A stretch of 64,000 bases of DNA from NCBI GenBank assembly GCA_934130935.1, contig CAKOYQ010000001.1, forward strand, positions 124,001 to 188,000, in the 5' to 3' direction. The notes beneath the pieces are model-generated. The model was not told where the DNA came from and made no database searches. It was given only the letters and a program-made list of their open reading frames with translations. Made by a program: the position numbers and the translations under genes. Source of the DNA: an uncultured Clostridia bacterium (GTDB lineage: Bacteria; Bacillota; Clostridia; TANB77; CAG-508). Below, piece by piece: positions 46,216-55,396 of this stretch (position 1 is the stretch's first letter; each line of letters starts with the position of its first letter).

Positions 46216-46636
46216 ATTCTGAATCTGCTACTTGCTCTATGTTAATTTGATTGATAACACCACTTTTATTTCTACTACATTTTATATTATATAATTTACT
46301 TGTATCCGCCTTTGAGCTTATTGATGTAGAAGTTGTACCTACCAATAATGAGCTAGTACCACTGCCCATATACACATTTACTTTAGCTCCATCTGATGTA
46401 GCTGTTGTATTATTAGTTAATGCTGTTTCTAATAATGCATTAACAACACTTCCTCTTTGATTTTCTCCTTCATATTTTGCAAATTTTTCATTTTGAGCTT
46501 GAATTTGTGTTGCTGTTAAATCTGCTGAATCTGTTGCTGTAGTAGATTTATTATATATAACTAATCCAAAAGAAATAATCAAAATAGCTACTAATACTGC
46601 TGCTGCTATTAATAATGCCTTTGTTGCGTTCTCCAT
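46214..46636 (-). CDS. MENxxKAL-type pilin-like membrane protein, 140 aa
   Basis: Starts MENATKALLIAAAVLVAILI with a helix at about 8-28. The rest is Thr/Ser/Ala-rich and small, the most pilin-like in composition, with KLYNIKCSRNKSGVINQINIE near the end, a weak version of the C-terminal motif of its relatives. Good candidate for a major subunit, by size and composition only. Preceded by a GGGGG-type ribosome binding site. Confidence 0.65.
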   Translation of the reverse strand: MENATKALLIAAAVLVAILIISFGLVIYNKSTTATDSADLTATQIQAQNEKFAKYEGENQRGSVVNALLETALTNNTTATSDGAKVNVYMGSGTSSLLVGTTSTSISSKADTSKLYNIKCSRNKSGVINQINIEQVADSE

Positions 46637-46675
46637 ATTTATTCCCCCCTTTGTTTTATTTTATTTATTTAAATC

Positions 46676-46689
46676 TCGACTTTCGTCGA
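46676..46689 (-). promoter_or_regulatory. Small GAAA-capped intercistronic hairpin
   Basis: TCGAC-GAAA-GTCGA on the minus strand, between the 144- and 140-residue genes. A GNRA tetraloop hairpin of 5 bp with no T run. Confidence 0.45.
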
Positions 46690-46695
46690 ACAATA

Positions 46696-47130
46696 TTAAC
46701 TTGTTTCTTGTTGTTCAAATAACATATATTTGATTCTGCCTGTATTTTCATGATATTCTATTTTTGAACATTTAAATTTTATATTCCCATAATACTGAAC
46801 AAATTGTTCTGTTCCAGCATTATAAATTGTTTCCATTTTATATGTAGTTTCATTATCTGTTATATATATTTCTATTTCAATGGAATTTTTATCATTTTGT
46901 ATAAAATTCCCATTATTGTCTTTTTCTATTTTGTTTTTTGTGTTTTTGTCAACTGCTTTGTTAATCATTGTCCCAACTTCTAAGCCATATACTTCTTTAT
47001 CTTTATACTCTTCAAATTCTTTATTTTCTTTTTGAATAGCATTATATTCATTTTTATATGACATATATTTAAAACCTATAGCTGCAACAATAGTCAACAC
47101 AATTACTAAAAATATAGATATTTTTTTCAT
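46696..47130 (-). CDS. Membrane-anchored protein of the pilin-like cluster, 144 aa
   Basis: MKKISIFLVIVLTIVAAIGF is a classic signal anchor rather than the MENxxKAL start, but the C-terminus (IKFKCSKIEYHENTGRIKYMLFE) carries the same motif as the 156- and 235-residue neighbours. It therefore shares the extracytoplasmic domain but a different N-terminal anchor. Confidence 0.65.
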   Translation of the reverse strand: MKKISIFLVIVLTIVAAIGFKYMSYKNEYNAIQKENKEFEEYKDKEVYGLEVGTMINKAVDKNTKNKIEKDNNGNFIQNDKNSIEIEIYITDNETTYKMETIYNAGTEQFVQYYGNIKFKCSKIEYHENTGRIKYMLFEQQETS

Positions 47131-47176
47131 CTTTTACCTCATTGTAACATTATTTTTTATAATTTGCAAGATTTTT

Positions 47177-47647
47177 TTATGGTTCTACACGAAATGTCAT
47201 TTTGAATATCTTACCAGTATTTTCACTATATTCAACATCACTATTTGCACATTTATATTTTTGAACGCTAGCATTATTATTTCCTAGTAATTCTATCATT
47301 TCGCCATTTTCTCCCATCTTTTGGTCTATACGACCATTATTTTCTAAATAAATTGCAATATACAAAGAATTTGAAGACTCATTCCATGCATTTGGATCAA
47401 TATTATATGATTTATTATTTTCATATGCTTCACCTGCAACTGTAATTATATCTTGTATTGTTAACTCAGTATCAACATATTTTGTATATTTAGCATTAAA
47501 TCTTGTTACTTCATTAAACATAATTTGTTTATTGGTTTCTTCCATATAACCTTGTAAACTCGAAAACAATACTACAGCTAATGATAAAATCATTATTCCA
47601 ATTAACACTCCTGCTGCCATATATAATGCTTTAACTGCATTTTCCAT
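47177..47647 (-). CDS. MENxxKAL-type pilin-like membrane protein, 156 aa
   Basis: Starts MENAVKALYMAAGVLIGIMI; helix at about 8-30. The extracytoplasmic part begins with a helical stretch (MFNEVTRFNAKYTKYVDT) and ends YKCANSDVEYSENTGKIFKM. The FNAKYTKY segment has counterparts in the 235-residue (FNAQFENYNK) and 140-residue (NEKFAKYEGE) relatives. No leader peptide. Confidence 0.68.
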   Translation of the reverse strand: MENAVKALYMAAGVLIGIMILSLAVVLFSSLQGYMEETNKQIMFNEVTRFNAKYTKYVDTELTIQDIITVAGEAYENNKSYNIDPNAWNESSNSLYIAIYLENNGRIDQKMGENGEMIELLGNNNASVQKYKCANSDVEYSENTGKIFKMTFRVEP

Positions 47648-47685
47648 ATAAGAGTCTTCCTTTCATCTAATTATATATTATTTTG

Positions 47686-48393
47686 TTATTCTTCAATTTC
47701 AAAATCCATTTCATTAACTCTTCCATTTTGTTGATTATATTTTACATCTGTACATTTAAACATTGCCCTTTTAAATTGAGTGTACTGATAATATTTTTTA
47801 GTTGCTTCCTTTATTTTAGGAATTTCTGAATCTTCTATTTTACGTCCAAAAATATTTTTTAATTTTTTTGCTCTTGTTTCTTTATATTTATCATCTGCAT
47901 TATCATCATCAACTATATTAGCAATTTCAGCAGATAATCTCTGAAGTTTTGTATCATCAATTCCTGTTATTCCTGTATCAGTTGTCAAACTTGTTGATAA
48001 ATTAGAAATTATTTTTATATTATTATCATTATCATTTCCTTTGTTTGAAAAAACCTTTGGAAAAATGCTTTGGCCTGTGCTTTTGTATCTAAAGTCTTTA
48101 TCTTTCAAATTTATATCTATTATAATTCTATCATAGTTCTTTATGTCAGATGCAGTACGGTTGTAATCTATTATTTTATTCATAACAGAAATAAGCTCAT
48201 TACCTCTTATAGATTTTTTGTTATAATTTTCAAATTGTGCATTAAATTCTGCATCCTGTTCCACTGTGGTTGTTTTACTATTTTCAGTAAAATAGCTTGA
48301 CAAACGCCCCCATAAGATTACTATTAAGGATATAACCATGATTGATATCAATAGTCCTCCAGCCATCATTAATGCTTTTGATACATTTTCCAT
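47686..48393 (-). CDS. MENxxKAL-type pilin-like membrane protein, 235 aa
   Basis: Starts MENVSKALMMAGGLLISIMV; helix at about 8-30, then FNAQFENYNKKSIRGNEL, a variable middle rich in Asp/Lys/Asn, and FKCTDVKYNQQNGRVNEMDFE at the end. First of the six small proteins, 17 bp after the platform gene, which supports co-expression with it. Confidence 0.68.
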   Translation of the reverse strand: MENVSKALMMAGGLLISIMVISLIVILWGRLSSYFTENSKTTTVEQDAEFNAQFENYNKKSIRGNELISVMNKIIDYNRTASDIKNYDRIIIDINLKDKDFRYKSTGQSIFPKVFSNKGNDNDNNIKIISNLSTSLTTDTGITGIDDTKLQRLSAEIANIVDDDNADDKYKETRAKKLKNIFGRKIEDSEIPKIKEATKKYYQYTQFKRAMFKCTDVKYNQQNGRVNEMDFEIEE

Positions 48394-48410
48394 TTAAACC
48401 TCCATATAAT

Positions 48411-50483
48411 TTAAGATGCTAATTGATTAAATGTACTTGTCATAGTTGATAGACCTATTAATACCAATGGTATAATCAAATATCCAACAAATAGACAAAT
48501 CATTGGTGAAAAGCCTACAGCCTTACCAATTAGTCCTTTTCTTGATACTAATTGATCATTTGCATCTTTTCTCTTTTCTTTATGGTAATCTCTATCTGCA
48601 TCTAATTCATCAAATGCTTCTCTAATTGGTATTTTTTCTACTGCTGCTTGTAAACTTTCTACTATTCTTATCATATCTTTATTTGTTACAGCATTTTTTA
48701 GTTCTTCTAAAGCTTCCCAAGCACCTGCCTCATAATTATTTACACATTTTGATATAGGTTCTCTAAATATATTAGAATAACGTTCTAGCCACTCTAAAAT
48801 CATTTCTACATTTACTCTTTCTATTTTCATTAGCATTAAAATAATTGTTTGGAACTGCATTACCTCATTTTCCATTTCCATTTGCCTCATTTTCTTTTGG
48901 AAAATCATCATCCAAACTGGAGCCATATATCCAATTAGTGCAAATCCTATAGACATTAATATTTCAAACCATTGCATTTGTTCAGAATTTACTACTTTTA
49001 ATTTATCATTAATTCTTGTAGCATCATTTTTCATCTGCTTTTTATCAGATTCTTCATCATAATATGGTGATTTAAGCATTTCTTTTTGTATATCTGCTTC
49101 TGTTATATCTAAATCACCTTTTAATTTATCTAAAAAGTAATTATCTTGTTTGGTTAATTCATCTGCTTTTCTTTTGTTTTGGTCAGATAATGTGCCTATT
49201 ACAAGCTGATCTGTAGTTGGTTCTGTATAAACATAATTTATAGCTACTTTATGCAATATTATAAAAAATAATATCGAACATATAAAAGTTATAACAGTCA
49301 GCATTAACCTATTTACATATATCCATTCCATTTTTGCTTTTGAAGCTGCATCTTTCATCAGTTTCTGCATTTTTCTATAGTCTTTTGTTCCTTTTTTAGG
49401 AATAAAAGCATTAATAGCTTGTTTTAAAATTGGAACATTGTATATCTTTTCTTGCCATGGATTATCATTATGTGCTATGTCTACTTGAACTCCACCATTA
49501 TCTTTTAATTTTCTTGTCATTATGTATGATACTATTGTTAAAAGTACTATTAATATTTGTGCTACCAATCCTATTTTTCCTCTGTAAAATTCACTTACAA
49601 ATCCAAAGTTTGATACTGCCCAACTTTTTAAAGGTTCTAATAATAGCACTGGTGCTATTGAGATAAATGTTAAACTTTGAAATACATAATTTAATTTATC
49701 TCTTTTTAATATTTCTAATTGCATTTCTTGTGTTATGTTATCAACATTTTTTAGGTATAAAGAAGCTCCATCCTCTTCTCTATCACCAAATTCTTGTGTC
49801 AAATATGAAATACCAGCAAATTCTTTTAAATAGCTATTTGGTGCTACATCATAATATTTTTCAAGTTCTGTTTCTGGATCTTCTGAGCTTAATATTTCAT
49901 AAATTTTTTCACCTTGTTTAGAAACACTTTTTTCATCATCTAATGATACTTGATATATTGCTTCTTCTACCATGTTAAATTCATGATATGCATGTCTTAT
50001 TTCTGCAAAAAAGTCTATTTGTTCTTTTAATAAATTATTGTCTATTTTGTCAACCATTCCATCTACCATTGTGTCTACAATAAATAGTTCAAAAATTAAT
50101 AATATTGACATTAGCAACCAGTTACTATGTGTTATAATAATTGTTGCTATTGCGACAATTAAAAATATAACAATCGCTTTTGTTAATATCTTTGCAGCCT
50201 CTTTTCTTGTCGTATATTCATCATCAATATTAATAATTTCTAATCTTCTTCTTAGTTTAAACAAATATCTTTTTAAAAAAGGTGTTTTTATAAGTGTTAT
50301 GTATATTTTTTGATACATAATATCTGATGAAAATCCATTTGCTTTAGTACCTTCTTGTAATTTCTTCATCTGAGCATATTCAGATTTTCCTATCATCTTT
50401 TTTAATATAAAATATGCTATAATAACTATTGCAAATAATATAAATACACCAATAATCATATATTTTAGCATTTCATCACTCAT
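48411..50483 (-). CDS. Tad/T2SS-F-like inner-membrane platform protein, apparently a double unit
   Basis: 690 residues, about twice a TadB or TadC. Hydrophobic helices at about 7-28, 93-130, 268-290, 310-330, 388-410, 515-540 and 655-680. The C-terminal half (EVMQFQTIILMLMKIERVNVEMILEWLERYSNIFREPISKCV ... GLIGKAVGFSPMICLFVGYLIIPLVL) looks like a T2SSF domain; an analogous cytosolic helical block occurs in the first half (QIDFFAEIRHAYHEFNMVEEAIYQV). I infer a TadB-TadC-type fusion or internal duplication. Follows the ATPase gene and precedes the pilin-like genes. Confidence 0.72.
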   Translation of the reverse strand: MSDEMLKYMIIGVFILFAIVIIAYFILKKMIGKSEYAQMKKLQEGTKANGFSSDIMYQKIYITLIKTPFLKRYLFKLRRRLEIINIDDEYTTRKEAAKILTKAIVIFLIVAIATIIITHSNWLLMSILLIFELFIVDTMVDGMVDKIDNNLLKEQIDFFAEIRHAYHEFNMVEEAIYQVSLDDEKSVSKQGEKIYEILSSEDPETELEKYYDVAPNSYLKEFAGISYLTQEFGDREEDGASLYLKNVDNITQEMQLEILKRDKLNYVFQSLTFISIAPVLLLEPLKSWAVSNFGFVSEFYRGKIGLVAQILIVLLTIVSYIMTRKLKDNGGVQVDIAHNDNPWQEKIYNVPILKQAINAFIPKKGTKDYRKMQKLMKDAASKAKMEWIYVNRLMLTVITFICSILFFIILHKVAINYVYTEPTTDQLVIGTLSDQNKRKADELTKQDNYFLDKLKGDLDITEADIQKEMLKSPYYDEESDKKQMKNDATRINDKLKVVNSEQMQWFEILMSIGFALIGYMAPVWMMIFQKKMRQMEMENEVMQFQTIILMLMKIERVNVEMILEWLERYSNIFREPISKCVNNYEAGAWEALEELKNAVTNKDMIRIVESLQAAVEKIPIREAFDELDADRDYHKEKRKDANDQLVSRKGLIGKAVGFSPMICLFVGYLIIPLVLIGLSTMTSTFNQLAS

Positions 50484-50510
50484 GTTATAAGAACACCTCC
50501 AATGTTTTTA

Positions 50511-52430
50511 TTATTTTTGTATTTTTGTTTTTCTTTCTTTTTTTATTTGATCTCCCCAGTAGGTTTCAACAAAATTGTCAAAATCTTCTAGGTCTGATTC
50601 ATCCATGTTTGCTCTCATTTCTTCAAGATTTTTATCTGTTATTTTATTTGTTATTTGATATTCTCCATCAACATATTCTAGTATATTTTGATATCTGTAT
50701 AAATTTTGTTCTGTTACTTTTGAAAAATATGTTGTTGCATTTTCAAAGAATTTTTGAACTTTTCCATCCATAGTCTTTTCGCCTTTATAGTCATGATCAT
50801 ATGTTGTTCTATCAACTACAGGAATACATTCTGTTACTCTCTCTATGTATCTTCTTCCTCTAAAGTCTTTTTGTAAATGAATATCAAAGTTTAATACTTG
50901 TACAACCTGTTCTTCGGCTGTTTTTTCGTTTTTGAATACTCCTGCTCTTAGCATTGAGTTACGAAGTGCTGTTACTAAGTCTGGGAATGTTTTAGCATGG
51001 TGAGTAAATAATGTAAACTTAGATGCAACCTGTGCAGATTGTATCATCCAAGATGCTACGGGGTCTGTTGCAACCTCTCCTATGATGTTTACAGAACCAT
51101 CAGTTTTTTTCTGAACGTCCAAACACTCTTGACCAGCTATTGTTTCTGTCTCACGCATTGACAAAATGTTTCTTGTTGGATAAACTTTTCTTAAGTGCAA
51201 CTCAAATGCTGTTTCTGTAATACGTAAGTTCATTGTTTCATATATATTTTCAATCATACCCATAAGTAGTGTTGTTTTACCACATCCCTGTTCACCAGTA
51301 ATTGATGTGATTCTTGCACCTTTTACTAAGTATTTTAATAAATCTATAACTTTATCATTTCCTGGCATATTACCAGTCCATTGTTCAACAGTTGCTCTTT
51401 TTACGTCAAATTTTCTTACAAAGAATGCCCATGTTTCTGACATACTTGGTCTAACTACAACAACACGTGAACCATCTTTCATCTCGTTAATTTTATATCC
51501 ATTTGTATCTGACAACTGTCCTGGATTATTATATTTGTAAATATTTTGACATACTCTTTTCAATTCTGATTCAGTTCCAAATGATAAAAATGCTAAACGT
51601 ATTGATTTACCTTGGAAAAATATCCATATACTATCACAAGCTCTTGGCACTTTATGTTCTGCCACTTGATCTAAATAATCTCCATCTGTTTGTGCAACTT
51701 GGCTTAAAAAGCTTTCTGGTAAACCAGATACACCACCAGATACACCATCTATATTCATATCTCTTATTTCATCTATTGTGCTATATCCCTTATAATGTTG
51801 ATATATCCTTTGTACAACAACTTCTAGCTTGTCTTGGAAAGATAATATAATTTTTTCATTTTCATATATTTCATCTATTTCATCATCTGTTATTACATAA
51901 CAAGGTTTTGTTTCTCCCTGAATATATTTTAATATAGCTAAATTGTATCTTTTTATTAATTGTGTTAATGCTTCATATCCAAATTCTTTTTTGTAAACAT
52001 ATATTAAAATATCAAACTTATCCTGCGAAGTAAGTAATGATGGCATATCAAATGGTATTGAACTTGATATATTTGCTTCATTTACACCATATTCTTTTGA
52101 TAGCAAATCAGAAATAAGTTCTTTAACATATCTTTTATCATTAACATCTCCATATGTACAACCCTTTAATGCCTTTTTTAAAGCATATTTTTTATTTTTT
52201 CTACGCTTTAATTCTTCTTCTGATAGTCCAATATCATATAAATTTACTTTAGTTATTTCGTCTAATCTTTTCTTTACATAATCTCGCATTGCTTCTAAAG
52301 TATATGTCTTTTCGTCTTTTTCTATTTCTTCTTCAATTTCTGCATTCTTATTCTTTTTTACAAAATATGCTATCCCTGCTCCAGCAAGTATTATAACAAT
52401 AATCGTTAATAATATATTAGTTAATGACAT
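50511..52430 (-). CDS. Tad/CpaF-like secretion ATPase with an N-terminal membrane anchor
   Basis: 639 residues. Walker A GEQGCGKT (379-386), Walker B NIIGEV (448-453) and a histidine box FTHHAK (475-480) followed by DLVTALRNSMLRAG are those of the VirB11/TadA/CpaF hexameric ATPases. The N-terminal SLTNILLTIIVIILAGAGIAYF (2-23) is a membrane helix, which CpaF-type ATPases normally lack, followed by a charged linker and an unusually long N-terminal domain. Powers assembly or secretion by the platform protein encoded next. 4 bp from the ParA-like gene upstream. Confidence 0.82.
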   Translation of the reverse strand: MSLTNILLTIIVIILAGAGIAYFVKKNKNAEIEEEIEKDEKTYTLEAMRDYVKKRLDEITKVNLYDIGLSEEELKRRKNKKYALKKALKGCTYGDVNDKRYVKELISDLLSKEYGVNEANISSSIPFDMPSLLTSQDKFDILIYVYKKEFGYEALTQLIKRYNLAILKYIQGETKPCYVITDDEIDEIYENEKIILSFQDKLEVVVQRIYQHYKGYSTIDEIRDMNIDGVSGGVSGLPESFLSQVAQTDGDYLDQVAEHKVPRACDSIWIFFQGKSIRLAFLSFGTESELKRVCQNIYKYNNPGQLSDTNGYKINEMKDGSRVVVVRPSMSETWAFFVRKFDVKRATVEQWTGNMPGNDKVIDLLKYLVKGARITSITGEQGCGKTTLLMGMIENIYETMNLRITETAFELHLRKVYPTRNILSMRETETIAGQECLDVQKKTDGSVNIIGEVATDPVASWMIQSAQVASKFTLFTHHAKTFPDLVTALRNSMLRAGVFKNEKTAEEQVVQVLNFDIHLQKDFRGRRYIERVTECIPVVDRTTYDHDYKGEKTMDGKVQKFFENATTYFSKVTEQNLYRYQNILEYVDGEYQITNKITDKNLEEMRANMDESDLEDFDNFVETYWGDQIKKERKTKIQK

Positions 52431-52434
52431 TTTC

Positions 52435-53301
52435 TCACCTCATCTTCATTTGCAACTCTTGCAATCTCTTTATAATTTTTTCCATTAGTCTTAGCACATC
52501 TTGCATAAAAATATAATTTTCATCTGATGTATCTTTTACATTCTTCAATTTTAAGAACAAATCTGTAACATTTGCTTCTTCAGCTGCTTCAAAATACAAC
52601 AGATTGAATGGAACTACGTCAATTTCTTTTTTTTCATCTAAATATCTTGTTATATTTCTGACATTATATTTTGAATGTCTTGTATATTTTCCAATAACAG
52701 GTAAAGTTTTAGGGCTATTTATCTCATCATTTTTTTCTACCAATTCTTTATATCTGTCTAAATTTACCTTTTTCTGTGATAAAACAAGTACATTTAAATT
52801 AGATGCTTTAAGAATTTCCTCTTGCACTTCTCTTATTATTGTTTTATCTAAGTCGACTAATACCATATCATAATATTGATTAGCCATTTTAATTAATTCT
52901 GTATAATATTTCTGTATTTTTTTATATTCCTCATAATTTTCTTCAAACGAGTTGCCTTTTATTCCTTCAAGACCAGTTATAACTTCTAACCTTCCTTTAA
53001 AAACAACTTTAGTATAATCTGTAATTGCACTAGGTGTTAATTTATTGGCAGTTATCAATTTAATAAGTCCTTCTATTCCATTTTCAACAGCAATATTTGT
53101 AACTTTTCCGCCAAATAATTTCAAATTTCTTTGAACCTCATTGCCCCAAAAACAGTTTTTCATTGTTGGGTCTTGAAAACTTGTTGAAATTAATAGTATT
53201 CTGTTATTACGTTCTATTGCCATTCGTGTTGCAACAGCCACAGAAGTCAAGGTTTTTCCTGTTTGTTCTCTATCATCGTTCCAAAAGGTTACAATTGACA
53301 T
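52435..53301 (-). CDS. ParA/MinD-like ATPase (CpaE/TadZ-like) of the pilus-like operon
   Basis: 288 residues. MSIVTFWNDDREQTGKTLTSVAVATRMA holds a P-loop of the form DxxxTGKT in place of KGGxGKT; the Lys-Thr are kept but the signature lysine at the start is not. YDMVLVDLDKTI is the Walker B-like strand and NLNVLVLSQKKVN the following one. In Tad systems a CpaE/TadZ ATPase localises the machine; that role is inferred from position beside the CpaF-like gene. Confidence 0.72.
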   Translation of the reverse strand: MSIVTFWNDDREQTGKTLTSVAVATRMAIERNNRILLISTSFQDPTMKNCFWGNEVQRNLKLFGGKVTNIAVENGIEGLIKLITANKLTPSAITDYTKVVFKGRLEVITGLEGIKGNSFEENYEEYKKIQKYYTELIKMANQYYDMVLVDLDKTIIREVQEEILKASNLNVLVLSQKKVNLDRYKELVEKNDEINSPKTLPVIGKYTRHSKYNVRNITRYLDEKKEIDVVPFNLLYFEAAEEANVTDLFLKLKNVKDTSDENYIFMQDVLRLMEKIIKRLQELQMKMR

Positions 53302-53313
53302 TTTCTAACTCCT

Positions 53314-54000
53314 TTATAGTTCTTTTATTATGTTTCTTATCTTTTTTCCGCCTATTTCATGATCTATATCATTTGCTAAGAATTCTATATTTTTTTTATA
53401 CTCACTACTTAGATTTCTTAGTTTTATTTTTGATATTCGCTGATTCTCCATTATTGCTGGCAAATCCCCATTTTCCAAAATGAAATACACTTTTTCTTCA
53501 TTCCAAATCGCTTTTGAGCCAAGTGACAAGTACTCGAAATATTCTTCCTCTTCTCTTAATAAGTATTTAGAATAAAATATTCTAGTAATTCTAGTTGGTA
53601 CTCCTAATTGACTTAATATTTCTACTCCTTTTTTTAATGAATACATGTCAAATGATGTTACAAAATATACTTTATCTGCTCCCTGTAACCCAAAATTTGC
53701 AACACCTGCAAAACTGTCAGTATCTACTATTATATAATCATATTCTAGTGCTTCATTCTCTTCTAATCCTACATATTGCTTTAAATTTTCAATGTTTTCA
53801 AATCCTACTGCTACATCTATTTCTTCATAAGTGGTTATATATGATTTAGTGGGGTTTATAACTGGTACAACATATTTACATTTTTGTGTTATCGTATTAT
53901 CCATTACTAAAACTTGTTTTCCTGCCATTGTAAGAACTTTTGCTATACTTAGTATTACATCTGTCTTATCATAGGCACCAATAAACCCAATTTTTTTCAT
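53314..54000 (-). CDS. ParA-like protein with a decayed P-loop
   Basis: 229 residues from ATG 54000 (MKKIGFIGAYDKTDVILSIAKVLTMAG). The strand-loop-helix start is ParA-like, but the loop is GAYDKTDVI without GK[ST], so ATP hydrolysis is doubtful. VLVMDNT and YDYIIVDTDS are the strands expected of the fold, and GADKVYFVTSFDMYSLKKGVEIL follows. Possibly a structural partner of the next gene's ATPase, 12 bp away. An extension to 54033 lacks a better ribosome binding site. Confidence 0.62.
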   Translation of the reverse strand: MKKIGFIGAYDKTDVILSIAKVLTMAGKQVLVMDNTITQKCKYVVPVINPTKSYITTYEEIDVAVGFENIENLKQYVGLEENEALEYDYIIVDTDSFAGVANFGLQGADKVYFVTSFDMYSLKKGVEILSQLGVPTRITRIFYSKYLLREEEEYFEYLSLGSKAIWNEEKVYFILENGDLPAIMENQRISKIKLRNLSSEYKKNIEFLANDIDHEIGGKKIRNIIKEL

Positions 54001-54084
54001 ATGATTTGGTCTTCCTTTCTTGCATTTATGCATATTTCGTTTAACCTAAACTGTTATATACAATTACCTTAATTAAAGCTCTAT

Positions 54085-54109
54085 AGCAAGGGGCATTATG
54101 CCCTTTGCT
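54085..54109 (-). promoter_or_regulatory. GC-rich hairpin between the SAF gene and the ParA-like gene
   Basis: AGCAAAGGGC / GCCCCTTGCT with a 5-nt loop and one mismatch; no T run after it. One of the most GC-rich spots of the operon. It may set the ratio of the first gene to the rest by processing or attenuation. Confidence 0.5.
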
Positions 54110-54118
54110 AAGTGCTTA

Positions 54119-55396
54119 TTAATAATTTAATGATTCTAAATATTTTTGTCTTGTAGTACTTTGTTTTTTTGCATCCTCTTCTACTTTCCCTTGTATATTT
54201 GATGTATAATCTTCTGAATTATTTATTATTGATTGTAGATATTTGTTTCTTGTTTCTTTAGCTTTCTCTGAAAATCTTGCTGCCATTCCAGTTGTAGCTT
54301 CTTCTACAATATTTGGATTATCTATTTTTCCATCCAAATCCGGATCTATTTGTGCAATTACAGCAGCATTTGGCGTATATGTTGGTACAGATGGTTGTTG
54401 TAGTCCTGGTTCTACATATTTTGTTGCATATAATTTTGAGCCTAACAATCCATAAGCTTCCACTATTGCACTCGACATAAACAATATTTCATCTTCTCTC
54501 AAATTGACCCTCATTGTATCTGTTACATACGAACCATCAGAGTTTTTTGGAATGTTAACTTTAGCTTTTGATACAACGATAAAATCTTGTCCAGCTGGTG
54601 TCATTAATCTTATATCTACATAATCGTCTGTCATCAAATCTACTGGCAATACAACCATGTTATATTCTTGTTCTCTTGTATCATCTGTAACAACCTCATC
54701 TGATTGCACTACAAAATCTCGTGTAATTACTGTATTAGCATTCATTTCCACTTTTGCAAGTACTGGAACATTTTGTAATTCTAAATATTCTTTTACTCTT
54801 GCAACATTGTTTCCTGTTCTCATTGAAGAATCATCTAATTTATAGACATAATATGAACCTGTCAAGTCTTCTTGGTACACTCTCGTAATTTTATCAGAAT
54901 TCGATGTATCTACAATATATGCCCCATCAGTATCTTGTACAATCTCGTCCTTAGATGATACTTCTTTCTTTGATTCCTCCTTATTTTCTTTATCTTTACC
55001 AAAGATTTTATATTTTGCATCTTCTGTAACTTCTAATATTGAGTCTGGTTTATTTAGATATAGTCCATATTCATCTGTATTAATCATTGTTCCATCTTTT
55101 GTTTGTAGAAACCATGTATCTATTACAGATCCTAATGATGTTGCATTACTTGGTATAGAATCTTTATGTATTTCCCTTTTTGCAAACATATCTTGTGTTA
55201 ATTCCTGTCCAGATTTTACATTCTGAGTCAAAGTATAAACAATAACTTTAGCATTTAATTCTGCATTTAATTGCTCAGTTTTTTGTTTTAATTGTAAAAA
55301 AAGTAATGCTATTATTACTCCTGTTATTAGTAATGTTAGTACCATTCCCAATAGGAATGAATTTCTTGATTTTCTTTGCATTGGATTTGATGCCAT
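54119..55396 (-). CDS. CpaB/RcpC-like protein with SAF domains
   Basis: 425 residues. Membrane helix at about 13-35, then VIVYTLTQNVKSGQELTQDMFAKREI, the SAF-type opening of CpaB/RcpC. A second SAF-like stretch is VPVLAKVEMNANTVITRDFVVQSDEV, followed by YNMVVLPVDLMTDDYVDIRLMTPAGQDFIVV, the family's core. A charged, disordered insert lies between (about 125-165) and the C-terminal 80 residues are helical and polar. In Tad systems CpaB sits in the periplasm; here it is probably a wall-side assembly factor. First gene of the operon. Confidence 0.78.
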   Translation of the reverse strand: MASNPMQRKSRNSFLLGMVLTLLITGVIIALLFLQLKQKTEQLNAELNAKVIVYTLTQNVKSGQELTQDMFAKREIHKDSIPSNATSLGSVIDTWFLQTKDGTMINTDEYGLYLNKPDSILEVTEDAKYKIFGKDKENKEESKKEVSSKDEIVQDTDGAYIVDTSNSDKITRVYQEDLTGSYYVYKLDDSSMRTGNNVARVKEYLELQNVPVLAKVEMNANTVITRDFVVQSDEVVTDDTREQEYNMVVLPVDLMTDDYVDIRLMTPAGQDFIVVSKAKVNIPKNSDGSYVTDTMRVNLREDEILFMSSAIVEAYGLLGSKLYATKYVEPGLQQPSVPTYTPNAAVIAQIDPDLDGKIDNPNIVEEATTGMAARFSEKAKETRNKYLQSIINNSEDYTSNIQGKVEEDAKKQSTTRQKYLESLNY

